A DNA stretch of 64,000 bases from Necropsobacter massiliensis (GCF_000827595.2 NZ_LN776178.1:310001-374000); one strand, 5' to 3'; positions 1-8,051 are shown, numbered from the stretch's first letter. Notes: generated by a model from the sequence alone, not told the origin. Numbers and translations are program-made.

Positions 1-112
1 TTTTAGCCAGAAATTCTGGAAAGCCGATAACGAATGGATTAGTTGTACTGTTGATGTCGTTATGCTGGATAATGGCATTGATGTCAAATAGATATAATGT
101 GTTAGTTTTCAT
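1..112 (-). CDS. Partial N-terminus of an unidentified protein
   Basis: An ATG at 112-110 is preceded by an AGAGG-type ribosome binding site and opens a frame that runs 37 codons off the left edge of the window without a stop. The visible N-terminus begins MKTNTLYLFDIN and contains a proline/phenylalanine-rich stretch (NPFVIGFPEF). I do not recognise the family and see no signal peptide or membrane segment in this short piece. It reads away from treC. A perfect 13-bp dyad about 30 bp upstream (144-156) could be its operator. Confidence 0.55.
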   Translation of the reverse strand, partial: MKTNTLYLFDINAIIQHNDINSTTNPFVIGFPEFLAK

Positions 113-143
113 AGTAGCCTCTTTATGATATGGGTTGTTTAAG

Positions 144-156
144 TTGTATCATACAA
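144..156. promoter_or_regulatory. Perfect dyad TTGTAT-C-ATACAA, candidate operator
   Basis: The 6-bp arms TTGTAT and ATACAA flank one central base. The short odd-spaced form resembles operators of GntR-family repressors, but the regulator is unknown. The dyad lies just upstream of the partial minus-strand gene ending at 112. The rest of 113-384 is AT-rich, with one uptake signal at 359-367 and nothing else I recognise. Confidence 0.35.
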
Positions 157-384
157 TTAAAATAATATCGTTCTAAAATAAAAATGCAAGTGAAAAATAA
201 AAAATTTTTATCCACCGTGGTAATAGCGGTGTTTGACAAGAAGATAATGGGTTTGTTGATAATTTAATTTATTGAAATAAAATGGATTTTAACGATGTGA
301 ATGAAGAAAAGGTCGAACAGCTTGGCTCAACCTATAGATACAAGACTTATGCAATATAAAGTGCGGTCGTTTTTTCGTCAGTTT

Positions 385-2022
385 TTAACAATACAAATAC
401 AACGCCTGATAAGGCTTTAAGGTGATTGTCCTGTTGAACTGACCTTGGTCGTCGTAATTATTCATTAGCGTTTGCCAGTTTTCCTGGCGCAAATTTTCAG
501 GCAAGGTAAAAGCGTTTTGCTGTGCGCTTAAGTTTGCCAATACCAATAATTTATGCCCTTTTGTCTGCCGCAAATAACACCAGCGGGACGGGTGGGCCGG
601 ATCCAGATCCTGATAATCGCCGTCGGTGAAAATAGCGTATTCTTTACGTAGACGAATGAGTTTTTGATAGCAATAGAAAATGGAATCGGGATCGTTTAAG
701 GCGTTTTCGGCATTAATGTGCAGGTAATTTTCCGCTACATTGATCCACGGTGTTGTCGTGCTGAAACCGGCTTGAGCTGCGGCCGACCATTGCATCGGGG
801 TGCGGCTGTTATCGCGCGATTTCTGCGCCAGAATGTTCAAAATATCGGCTTCATCAAAGCCTTTTTCCTTTAATTCATGGTAAGCATTCAGACTTTCTAC
901 ATCGCGGTATTGCTCGATAGCCGTAAAGTTCGGATTAGTCATGCCGATTTCTTCACCCTGATAAATATAAGGCGTGCCTTGCATACCGTGCAACAGCATC
1001 GCCAGCATTTTAGCGGACGGATTGCGCAGCGCGCCTTCATCGCCAAAGCGGGAAACAATACGCGGTTGATCGTGGTTGCACCAAAACAGCGCATTCCAGG
1101 CGCGGTTGTGCATGCCTTGCTGCCAATAATTGAAAATGGCTTTTAGTTGTATGTAATCGGGTTTGGCGTACGTCCATTTTTCTCCGTTCGGGTAATCCAC
1201 TTTCAGGTGATGAAAATTAAAGGTCATGGACAGTTCCGTGCCTGCCAAATTGGCATATTGCTGGCAGTGCGCCAGTTTGGTCGAGGACATTTCACCTACC
1301 GACATTAAGCCATAAGGTTTCAGTGCGTTTTTATTCAGTTCCTGCAAATATTGATGAATATTTGGACCGTCCGTATAAAAACGGCGACCGTCGCCGTCGT
1401 AATCATCTTCATACACCGCCGGCTTGGAAATAAGATTGATGACATCCAAGCGCAAACCGTCCACGCCTTTTTGCGCCCAGAAATGGCAAATGTCATACAG
1501 TTCCTGACGTAGTTTCGGATTTTCCCAGTTGAGATCTGCCTGTTCCGGGGCAAATAAATGCAGATAATATTGTTGAGCTTTGTCTGACCATTGCCAAGCG
1601 CTGCCGCCGAACTTAGAGTTCCAGTTTGTAGGCTGTTCGCGCCAGAGATAATAATCATGATATTCGCTGTGCGGGTCTTCGCCCTGCTTAAACCACTGAT
1701 GTGAGGTTGAACTGTGATTAAACACCATATCCATGATGATGCGAATATTGCGTTGGTGGGCGGCGGCAATAAGCTGTTCAAAATCCGTCATGCTGCCGTA
1801 ACTCGGGTCAATATTGCGGTAATCGGCAATGTCATAGCCGTTATCAATTTGCGGGGAAACATACATCGGTGTCAGCCAGATGCCGTCAACGCCGAGCTGT
1901 TGCAGATAATCCAGACGCCGAATGATACCCTGAATATCGCCGGTTCCGGTGCCGTTGCTGTCTTGAAAAGATTTCGGATAAATCTGATAGATGACCCCGT
2001 TTTTCCACCAGTTTGTGTGCAT
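385..2022 (-). CDS. treC: Trehalose-6-phosphate hydrolase TreC
   Basis: This cytoplasmic GH13 glycosidase splits trehalose 6-phosphate, delivered by the TreB permease, into glucose and glucose 6-phosphate. Its 545 residues match the usual length of about 550. The frame starts MHTNWWKNGVIYQ and shows the GH13 signatures: DMVFNHSS near residue 100, GLRLDVIN (nucleophile Asp) near 200, VGEMSS (acid/base Glu) near 245 and NHDQPR near 320. An AAGGAA ribosome binding site precedes the ATG. It is the second gene of treB-treC, and the 88-bp gap between the two holds an inverted uptake-signal hairpin that may lower treC expression. Confidence 0.95.
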   Translation of the reverse strand: MHTNWWKNGVIYQIYPKSFQDSNGTGTGDIQGIIRRLDYLQQLGVDGIWLTPMYVSPQIDNGYDIADYRNIDPSYGSMTDFEQLIAAAHQRNIRIIMDMVFNHSSTSHQWFKQGEDPHSEYHDYYLWREQPTNWNSKFGGSAWQWSDKAQQYYLHLFAPEQADLNWENPKLRQELYDICHFWAQKGVDGLRLDVINLISKPAVYEDDYDGDGRRFYTDGPNIHQYLQELNKNALKPYGLMSVGEMSSTKLAHCQQYANLAGTELSMTFNFHHLKVDYPNGEKWTYAKPDYIQLKAIFNYWQQGMHNRAWNALFWCNHDQPRIVSRFGDEGALRNPSAKMLAMLLHGMQGTPYIYQGEEIGMTNPNFTAIEQYRDVESLNAYHELKEKGFDEADILNILAQKSRDNSRTPMQWSAAAQAGFSTTTPWINVAENYLHINAENALNDPDSIFYCYQKLIRLRKEYAIFTDGDYQDLDPAHPSRWCYLRQTKGHKLLVLANLSAQQNAFTLPENLRQENWQTLMNNYDDQGQFNRTITLKPYQALYLYC

Positions 2023-2055
2023 ATTGTGTTCCTTAAAAAGTTGATGGTCAGTAAA

Positions 2056-2094
2056 AAGTGCGGTGCTTTTTTCTCGCGTTTTTGCACCGCACTT
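2056..2094 (-). repeat. Inverted uptake-signal pair, hairpin between treB and treC
   Basis: AAGTGCGGTGC at 2056-2066 and GCACCGCACTT at 2084-2094 form an 11-bp perfect stem with a 17-base loop. It lies in the treB-treC intercistronic gap. In the mRNA it could act as a partial terminator or protect the upstream treB message. Confidence 0.75.
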
Positions 2095-2110
2095 GGCGGA
2101 AATACGCCGC

Positions 2111-3529
2111 TTATTCGATTTCGCCTTTCACCGCTTTACGTTTATATACCGTCATAGTCAGAATCAGCGGAACAATAATGGCGATCAGCATTGCTATAGC
2201 GAAAACGCTCCAGTATTGATGCTGGATAGACAGAATGCCCGGTAATCCACCGACACCGATACTACCAGCCAGAACGCCCGCCAACCCGCACACCAGCGCC
2301 GCGCAGGCAGAACCTGTCATCGCACACAGCATCGGAAAACGGTATTTTAAGTTAATTCCATACATCGCCGGTTCGGTTACGCCCAAATATGCCGACAGCG
2401 CGGCTGGCAAGGCGATTTCGCGCACGCTGGCTTTTTTTGTCATAATCAGCACCGCAACAACGGCTGAAGCTTGCGCGATATTGGACAGCGCGATTAGCGG
2501 CCAGACCGGTGTGCCGCCCATATTCTGAATCATCTGCATATCAATGGCCAAAGAGGTTTGATGTACGCCGGTGACGACTAACGGCGCATACAGAAAACCA
2601 AATAAGGCGGCGCCGATCGGCGCAAAGCTGCCGGTCATTGCGTGTCGCACCACAAAAGCAACGCCGTTCCCGATTTCACGACCGATTGGACCGATAAGCG
2701 TATGCGCCAGAAATACCGCAAGAATAATAGACACTACCGGTACAATAATCAGATTTAGGAAATCCGGTATGATTTTATTCATAAAACGTTCAATGTAAGA
2801 CAGCGCCAAGCCCGCCATAATTGCCGGGATCACTTGCGCCTGATAGCCGACTTTCTCAATGGCGAACCAGCCAAAGTTCCAGCTTTCTGGCAGCTGCAAG
2901 CCCAAGGCATAAGAATTCATTAATTGCGGTGAAACCAGCGTAATACCCAGTACGATACCGAGAATCGGCGAAGTGCCCATTTTGCGCGCGATAGACCAGC
3001 AAATGCCTACCGGCAAAAAGTGAAAAATGGCCTCGCCGATAAGCCACAGAAAACTGTGCATACTGGCCCAGAACGGACTGACTTCAGTCAGCGTTTTGCC
3101 GTCGATCAGCGCAATATCACCGATAACATTGCGAAAGCCTAAAATCAGACCGCCGCTAATCAGCGCCGGTAACAGCGGAATAAAAATATCCGCCATGTGA
3201 GAAATCAGACTTTCATACCATTTTTGATTACGACGAGCCGCGGCTTTAACCTGCTCTTTATCAACACTGGCTAAACCGGTCTTTTCCAGCAGAATGTTGT
3301 AGTAATCGCCCACTTCCTGACCGATAACCACCTGATATTGTCCGCCGGTGGAAAAATTCGCTTTTACCATCGGCAAGGTTTCGATTGCCTTGCTATTGAT
3401 TTTGCTTTCGTCATTGAGCACAAAGCGTAAACGAGTGATGCAATGAGTGACCGTTGCAATATTTTCGCGTCCGCCGATATATTCAATAAGTTTATCCACG
3501 TTCTGCGGATTGATTGGTTGTTTCGCCAT
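2111..3529 (-). CDS. treB: PTS trehalose-specific EIIBC permease TreB
   Basis: This inner-membrane PTS permease takes up trehalose and phosphorylates it to trehalose 6-phosphate. The 472 residues carry an N-terminal EIIB domain (about 1-90) with the phosphorylatable cysteine in THCITRLRF near residue 29. A multi-span EIIC domain from about residue 110 follows, with GVHQTSLAID and VTEPAMYGIN conserved motifs. No EIIA domain is fused, so EIIA-Glc (Crr) is presumably the phosphate donor, as in E. coli. It is the first gene of treB-treC. Upstream lie a TreR-like palindrome and a perfect CRP site, consistent with induction by trehalose and catabolite control. Confidence 0.95.
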   Translation of the reverse strand: MAKQPINPQNVDKLIEYIGGRENIATVTHCITRLRFVLNDESKINSKAIETLPMVKANFSTGGQYQVVIGQEVGDYYNILLEKTGLASVDKEQVKAAARRNQKWYESLISHMADIFIPLLPALISGGLILGFRNVIGDIALIDGKTLTEVSPFWASMHSFLWLIGEAIFHFLPVGICWSIARKMGTSPILGIVLGITLVSPQLMNSYALGLQLPESWNFGWFAIEKVGYQAQVIPAIMAGLALSYIERFMNKIIPDFLNLIIVPVVSIILAVFLAHTLIGPIGREIGNGVAFVVRHAMTGSFAPIGAALFGFLYAPLVVTGVHQTSLAIDMQMIQNMGGTPVWPLIALSNIAQASAVVAVLIMTKKASVREIALPAALSAYLGVTEPAMYGINLKYRFPMLCAMTGSACAALVCGLAGVLAGSIGVGGLPGILSIQHQYWSVFAIAMLIAIIVPLILTMTVYKRKAVKGEIE

Positions 3530-3594
3530 GGAGGAGCCTCGGTGCTGGGTGATAAAAATTAGTCAAATTATAAAAGGTTCTGATTTTTTATCAA

Positions 3595-3608
3595 TGGGAA
3601 CGTTCCCA
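3595..3608. promoter_or_regulatory. TreR-type operator upstream of treB
   Basis: TGGGAACGTTCCCA is a perfect 14-bp palindrome with the central CG typical of LacI-family operators. It lies about 65 bp upstream of the treB start. As I recall, the TreR motif of enterobacteria has this GGGAACGTTCCC core. A TreR homologue is encoded at 17911-18855. Confidence 0.75.
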
Positions 3609-3624
3609 AAATATCATTATTTAA

Positions 3625-3640
3625 TGTGATGGTGATCACA
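3625..3640. promoter_or_regulatory. CRP-cAMP binding site upstream of treB
   Basis: TGTGA-TGGTGA-TCACA matches the CRP consensus TGTGA-N6-TCACA at all ten informative positions. It lies about 17 bp beyond the TreR-like operator relative to treB. Confidence 0.8.
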
Positions 3641-3791
3641 TTTCTTTGAAATAATTTGAACTGTAAAGCGAATAACATGGTGAAATGCACGCTGCAGTGG
3701 GTCAAGTATGGTCGTTTTCACCCAGTTTAATGATTGTTTAATCGTGTCGGTTTGGTTAGACTGAGTTCCGATTAATCACAAAGGAAGGAAT

Positions 3792-4190
3792 ATGAATATC
3801 AGTCAGGCAGCGGAGAGAACCGGTTTATCGGCAAAACAGATCCGCGATTATGAAAAAGCGGGCTTATTGCCGAACACCCGGCGCACGGCAACGGGCTATC
3901 GCGCTTACTCGGAACAGGATCTCGCGCGGTTATCCTTTATCAGCAATGCGCGTAAGGTCGGTTTTTCCTTAAATCAAATCGCGCAATTGTTGAAACTTAA
4001 CGATGATCCGCACCGCACTAGCCGCGAAGTAAAAGCACTCACCGAACAACATATTCTTGAACTTAAAGAAAAAATTGCCGATTTACAGGGTATGCTCGCA
4101 TTATTGCAACGCTGGCATTGCTCCTGCAAAGGCAACGACAGTCCGGATTGTTCCATTTTAATGGGACTGGGCGAGCACGCGGCGGAATAA
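3792..4190 (+). CDS. cueR: MerR-family copper-responsive regulator, CueR type
   Basis: This 132-residue regulator has the MerR winged-helix N-terminus (MNISQAAERTGLSAKQIRDYEKAGLL), a dimerisation helix around 80-110, and the C-x7-C metal loop CKGNDSPDC near 113-121. That cysteine spacing is the signature of monovalent copper/silver sensors (CueR) and not of zinc or mercury sensors. An extra cysteine sits two residues before the loop. The AAGGAAGGA ribosome binding site fits the ATG at 3792. No copper ATPase, oxidase or chaperone is adjacent, so its target promoter must lie elsewhere. The gene stands alone, convergent with the transketolase operon. Confidence 0.85.
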   Translation: MNISQAAERTGLSAKQIRDYEKAGLLPNTRRTATGYRAYSEQDLARLSFISNARKVGFSLNQIAQLLKLNDDPHRTSREVKALTEQHILELKEKIADLQGMLALLQRWHCSCKGNDSPDCSILMGLGEHAAE

Positions 4191-4253
4191 AAACGGGGAT
4201 TTCTTGCAAAAATAGCTTTCGCATGTATTGGCAAATTAGAAAATCCCCGTTTT
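4190..4253. terminator. Long-arm inverted repeat between convergent genes
   Basis: AAAACGGGGATTT at 4190-4202 and AAATCCCCGTTTT at 4241-4253 are perfect 13-bp arms. The 38-base loop contains a further TTGC/GCAA pair. Both strands end in a T run, so it could terminate cueR and the transketolase operon from either side. Confidence 0.65.
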
Positions 4254-4287
4254 GCATTGTTCTATGAGGTGGTTGATTGGAATTATG

Positions 4288-5226
4288 TTATTGGCATAAC
4301 TCCAGAGCCTGTTTAACAATATCTTCTGCGCGGAGTTCATACTCTTTCATCAGAAAATCCAGCGTTCCCACTTGACCGTAGCGCTCTTTGATACCGATTC
4401 GGCGCATTGGTCGCGGGCAATGTTCAACCAGCACTTCTGCAACGGCAGAACCCAAGCCGTTATGGATACTGTGGTTTTCGCAGGTAATGATTTTTCCCGT
4501 TTGGTGCGCGCATTCGATAATGCAGTCTTTATCAAGCGGTTTAAGGGTGAACATATCTACAACGGTAGCTTGAATACCTTGTAAATTCAGAAGTTCTGCC
4601 GCTTTCAGCGCTTCGGCAACCATAATGCCGTTGGCGATCAAGGTGATATCCTTACCTTTACGCAGAATTTTTGCTTTGCCGATAGTAAAGGTTTCATTGT
4701 CGGGATAGATCTTTACTGCTTTTTTGCGAATCGTTCTGACCCAATAAAATCCTTTTAACGCAACCAGTTGTGTAATGATATTTTTCATCATTGTACCGTC
4801 GGTTATTTCCAAAACATTGGCATTCGCCAGTCCGCGGATGATTCCCATATCTTCAAACGACATGTGAGTCCCGCCGTTGTGTACGGCGGTAATACCGGCA
4901 TCCGAGGCGATCACTTTTACGTTATTTCCCTGATAATCAATGGACATGAAGAGTTGATCAAGGCAGCGGCGACTGGCAAAAGCCGTAAAGGTATGAAAAA
5001 AGGGAATGTGTCCGGCAATAGATAAACCTGCCGCCATTCCGGCAACATTCGCTTCCATGATGCCACAGTTAATCACCTGATTGGGCAATTCCCGTTGCAC
5101 TTTATCCATTGTCATACAGCTCATTAAATCGGCGTCCAGCTCAATAATAAGCGGGTTTTTCCGCATACATTCTGCTAATGTGTCGGCATAAATTTTTCGC
5201 ATTTCCAGTGTATCTTGTTGCAGCAT
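4288..5226 (-). CDS. Transketolase-like C-terminal subunit
   Basis: This is the second half of a split transketolase (312 residues), with the pyrimidine-binding domain first (GIMEANVAGMAAGLS, FFHTFTAFASRR) and the C-terminal domain from about residue 185 (LIANGIMVAEALKAA, ENHSIHNGLGSAVAE). It pairs with the thiamine-diphosphate-binding subunit directly upstream, whose stop codon abuts this ATG. Split transketolases of this type include the D-apulose-4-phosphate transketolase described in Actinobacillus succinogenes, as I recall. Because a PTS permease shares the operon, I infer it acts on the ketose phosphate that the permease delivers. The substrate is not known from the sequence. Confidence 0.88.
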   Translation of the reverse strand: MLQQDTLEMRKIYADTLAECMRKNPLIIELDADLMSCMTMDKVQRELPNQVINCGIMEANVAGMAAGLSIAGHIPFFHTFTAFASRRCLDQLFMSIDYQGNNVKVIASDAGITAVHNGGTHMSFEDMGIIRGLANANVLEITDGTMMKNIITQLVALKGFYWVRTIRKKAVKIYPDNETFTIGKAKILRKGKDITLIANGIMVAEALKAAELLNLQGIQATVVDMFTLKPLDKDCIIECAHQTGKIITCENHSIHNGLGSAVAEVLVEHCPRPMRRIGIKERYGQVGTLDFLMKEYELRAEDIVKQALELCQ

Positions 5227-6051
5227 TTAATTTGCCTCCAATTTCGCGATAGCCTGTTCGATGGCTGTTTTGCTATCAGCGTTCAAGCGTATATGATGAC
5301 AATTCGGCAGGCTTTCAATGTAAGGCACGCCTTTGCCTTTTATGCTGTCTAGAATGATAACCGGAGGTTTATCATACTTGGCATTAAAGGCTTGATATAA
5401 ACCGGCGATATCATCCCCTTTGACGGTTTGCACCGCGAATCCGAAGCTGTCGAATTTAGTCTCTAAGTTAAACGGATTAATGATATCGGTGAGTTTGCCG
5501 TCGAGCTGTTGTTTGTTGTAATCGATCACGATATATAGATTCGTCAGTTTCCGGTGTGCGATAAACTGAAAGGCTTCCCAGCATTGTCCTTCATTTAACT
5601 CGCCGTCACCCATAAGACAAAAAGTGCGGTTGGAAACATGCCGTAATTGGTGGGATAAGGCGATGCCTGCGGCAATGGAGATACCTTGTCCCAGCGAGCC
5701 GGTAGTGGCATCAACACCGGGCGTTTTCAGTCGATCCGGATGGCTGGGTAGTCTGGTTCCGTTCATATTTAAGGTGAATAATTGCGACAAAGGGAAGAAG
5801 CCTTTTAGTGCCAATGTGGCATACAGCGCCGGGCCGGCATGTCCTTTGGACAGCACAAAATAATCCCGTTCAGCCCAGAGCGGATTGTTCGGATCTATTT
5901 TCATAACCCCGCCATATAATACGGCGAGGGTTTCAATAACGGATAGGCTGCCGCCGAAATGTCCAAATCCTAAATTGACCAGCGATTTTAAGGTCTGGAT
6001 TCTGATTGTGTCGGCGAATTTCTGGATTTCAGCAATAGTCATATTATTCAC
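5227..6051 (-). CDS. Transketolase-like N-terminal (thiamine diphosphate) subunit
   Basis: This 274-residue protein corresponds to the N-terminal domain of transketolase. Visible motifs are LSKGHAGPALYA near 68-80, the substrate-loop-like HPDRLKTPGVDATTGSLGQG near 100-120, and the thiamine diphosphate/Mg motif GDGELNEGQCWE with the following N about 145-175. It overlaps the EIIC gene by 8 bp and abuts the C-terminal subunit, so the three genes are translated together. Alone it lacks the pyrimidine-binding domain and must form a complex with the next gene product. The exact donor and acceptor sugars are unknown. Confidence 0.88.
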   Translation of the reverse strand: MNNMTIAEIQKFADTIRIQTLKSLVNLGFGHFGGSLSVIETLAVLYGGVMKIDPNNPLWAERDYFVLSKGHAGPALYATLALKGFFPLSQLFTLNMNGTRLPSHPDRLKTPGVDATTGSLGQGISIAAGIALSHQLRHVSNRTFCLMGDGELNEGQCWEAFQFIAHRKLTNLYIVIDYNKQQLDGKLTDIINPFNLETKFDSFGFAVQTVKGDDIAGLYQAFNAKYDKPPVIILDSIKGKGVPYIESLPNCHHIRLNADSKTAIEQAIAKLEAN

Positions 6052-7402
6052 CTTTGGACAGCGGTCTTTTCGCTATATAGTTATATGCCACCAGTGCCGC
6101 AAAAATAGCGAAGATAACAAGCATAATCATATTCGGCGATAAGTGTTTCGCCATATATCCCAACACCAATCCGACACCCCCGAAATCCGCATCGGAGAAT
6201 GTGGTATTGGCAAAGCCAAGCGAGCCTAACACAGGTAGCAGAAAGACCGGTAAGAATGTGATTAACAGACCATGAGCGAATGCGCCTAAAATCGCACCGC
6301 GTCGACCGCCGGTGGCGTTACCGAATACACCGGCGGTGGCGCCACAGAAAAAGTGCGGTACGACGCCGGGCAGAATCAATACCCAATTTAATTGTCCCAA
6401 TAGAATTAAACCGACGATTCCGCCGACGAAGCTGGATAAAAACCCGAGTAATACTGCATTAGGGGCATAAGGAAAAACAATCGGGCAGTCCAGCGCGGGC
6501 TTGGCGTCCGGAACCAGTTTTTCGGAAAAACCGGTAAACGCAGGTACGATTTCGGCTAAGATTAAACGCACACCTTGCAGAATAATAAATACGCCGGCGG
6601 CAAAAGTAATCGCCTGAATTGCGGCATATACCAAATAATGCTGACCGCCGCTCAGGTTGTTTGTCACATAATCGCTGCCAGAGGCGATGGCGAGGATGAA
6701 GTAGATCACCATCATGGTTAATGAGATCGAAATTGAGCTGTCACGCAGAAAACTGAGATTTTTCGGCAAATTCATCTCTTCAGTTGATTTTGAACCTTTG
6801 CCTACGGCTTGACCGATAGCGCCGGATAACACGTAACCCAATGTGCCGAAATGTCCGAAGCCGACATCATTGCTGCCGGTGATTTTTTTCATATAAAAGT
6901 GAGCCAGTGCCGGGAAAAACGCCATGACCAAGCCCAGTGTTAAGGAACCGACTAAAATAAGTTGTACACCTTCAAAACCGATGACAGTCAAAATGATACC
7001 GATCATACAGGCCATATAGAATGTATGATGACCGGTCAGAAAGATAAATTTCAAACGGGTAAAGCGAGCAACAATAATATTGGCAACCATACCGAATGCC
7101 ATAATCAACGCCGTTGCCGTGCCGTATTTTTCCACTGCCATGGAGACGATTGCTTCATTGTTCGGAATGATACCTTGGACATTAAACGCATGTTCAAACA
7201 TCCCGCCGAGCGGTTGTAATGAGCTGACTAATACCGTCGCACCGCCGCCTAATACAATGAAACCTAAAATGGTTTTAATTGTTCCTTTTATCACATCGGG
7301 GAATGCTTTTTTCTGCGTAATTAAACCGACTAATGCAATCAGACCGACTAATACAGAGGGAACTTTTAAAATATCCAGAATAAAGAAAAGCAAGCCGTCC
7401 AT
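6044..7402 (-). CDS. PTS EIIC permease, ascorbate/UlaA (SgaT) family
   Basis: This 452-residue integral membrane protein has about 11 hydrophobic segments and the family hallmarks LKVPSVLVGLIALVGLITQKK at the N-terminus, LGGGATVLVSS near 50, TGHHTFYMACM near 122 and the NATGGRRGAILGAFAHG loop near 365. The UlaA family carries L-ascorbate and related sugar acids or pentose-like compounds, so the substrate may be such a compound. Its EIIB partner is 10 bp upstream. No intact EIIA is present. Downstream is a split transketolase, not the ascorbate-6-phosphate lactonase pathway, which argues against a plain ascorbate system. Confidence 0.9.
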   Translation of the reverse strand: MDGLLFFILDILKVPSVLVGLIALVGLITQKKAFPDVIKGTIKTILGFIVLGGGATVLVSSLQPLGGMFEHAFNVQGIIPNNEAIVSMAVEKYGTATALIMAFGMVANIIVARFTRLKFIFLTGHHTFYMACMIGIILTVIGFEGVQLILVGSLTLGLVMAFFPALAHFYMKKITGSNDVGFGHFGTLGYVLSGAIGQAVGKGSKSTEEMNLPKNLSFLRDSSISISLTMMVIYFILAIASGSDYVTNNLSGGQHYLVYAAIQAITFAAGVFIILQGVRLILAEIVPAFTGFSEKLVPDAKPALDCPIVFPYAPNAVLLGFLSSFVGGIVGLILLGQLNWVLILPGVVPHFFCGATAGVFGNATGGRRGAILGAFAHGLLITFLPVFLLPVLGSLGFANTTFSDADFGGVGLVLGYMAKHLSPNMIMLVIFAIFAALVAYNYIAKRPLSKGE

Positions 7403-7412
7403 AATGTATCTC

Positions 7413-7685
7413 CTAGCGGTTAAAATACGCGCTCAGTTTTTCTTCGAACTCAGCGACACTAACGATATTTTTAACCACAATAATTCGCTCTGCCGGAATT
7501 CCGCTGCTGTCGGCGATATCACTTGCCATCACGAAGAGATCCGCGTCGTTTAAGGTGACGGAAGCCAGATCGGTATGATTGACTTCCGCGTCTTTACCTA
7601 GATTTTTCAATGCTTTTTTGATGTTCATTTCCATCATAAAGCTGCTGCCTAACCCGGAACCGCATACTGCCATAATTTTCATCAT
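7413..7685 (-). CDS. PTS EIIB component, ascorbate/SgaB family
   Basis: This 90-residue soluble protein begins MMKIMAVCGSGLGSSFMMEMN. Cys8 in the CGSGLGSS loop is the phosphorylated residue of this EIIB family. It passes phosphate from EIIA to the incoming sugar bound by the EIIC gene product encoded just downstream. An AAGGAGAA ribosome binding site precedes the paired ATGs. Upstream, where the EIIA gene should be, only a C-terminal fragment remains, so the phosphate donor must come from elsewhere if this system still works. Confidence 0.9.
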   Translation of the reverse strand: MMKIMAVCGSGLGSSFMMEMNIKKALKNLGKDAEVNHTDLASVTLNDADLFVMASDIADSSGIPAERIIVVKNIVSVAEFEEKLSAYFNR

Positions 7686-7711
7686 TGTGTTCTCCTTATT
7701 GTGAAGGTGGA

Positions 7712-7897
7712 TTAATAACGATATATGATGTCTGCAATATCCGATATTGCAGATGTCTGAATGAGTTTTTCAACGCTTTCGTCATCGGATAACAGTGCTG
7801 CAATCTGAGCGAGCATGTCCAAATGAGAGTGGTTATCTTTAGCCGCCAGCATCAAGATAGGATTTAAGCATAAAAATTTTTCCCGTAAGGTTATTCA
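7712..7897 (-). pseudogene. Truncated PTS EIIA (fructose/ascorbate family) remnant
   Basis: Translating the minus strand upstream of the EIIB gene gives about 60 codons between two stops. The residues include NPILMLAAKDNHSHLDMLAQ, then IAALLSDDESVEKLI and DIADIIYRY before a TAA at 7714-7712. This is the C-terminal third of a PTS EIIA-2 domain, whose hallmark is LAAKDNHSHL. The first ~100 residues, including the phosphorylatable histidine of the PHA motif, are absent. The upstream DNA is regulatory sequence. An internal ATG (7852) could express a 46-residue stub, but it would lack the active site. I read it as a deletion remnant. Confidence 0.8.
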
Positions 7898-7917
7898 GCG
7901 CTAGTCTAAGTGAGAAA

Positions 7918-7931
7918 TGATAGCGCTATCA
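7918..7931. promoter_or_regulatory. LacI/GntR-type operator in the divergent promoter region
   Basis: TGATAGCGCTATCA is a perfect 14-bp palindrome with a central GC, as in LacI-family operators. On the minus strand its TTGATA half can serve as the -35 box, with TAGACT 18 bases downstream as a poor -10 for the PTS operon. Binding by the divergent LacI-family protein would then block that promoter. Confidence 0.6.
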
Positions 7932-8051
7932 ATTAGGTTTTACCGGAAATGTGAGCGAGCTAACACTTTTTATAAAGAGCTATCTAAACCGTACTTTTTT
8001 TGGTATAACGTAATGCAGTTTGATTATTGAGGGGTAATGCCATGGAGTGCT

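Noticed and set aside
877-1146. Plus-strand open frame inside treC, and many similar frames opposite maeB, hcp, gshF and other genes
   Set aside because: They are shadows of real genes with no ribosome binding site, no recognisable family and composition dictated by the opposite strand.
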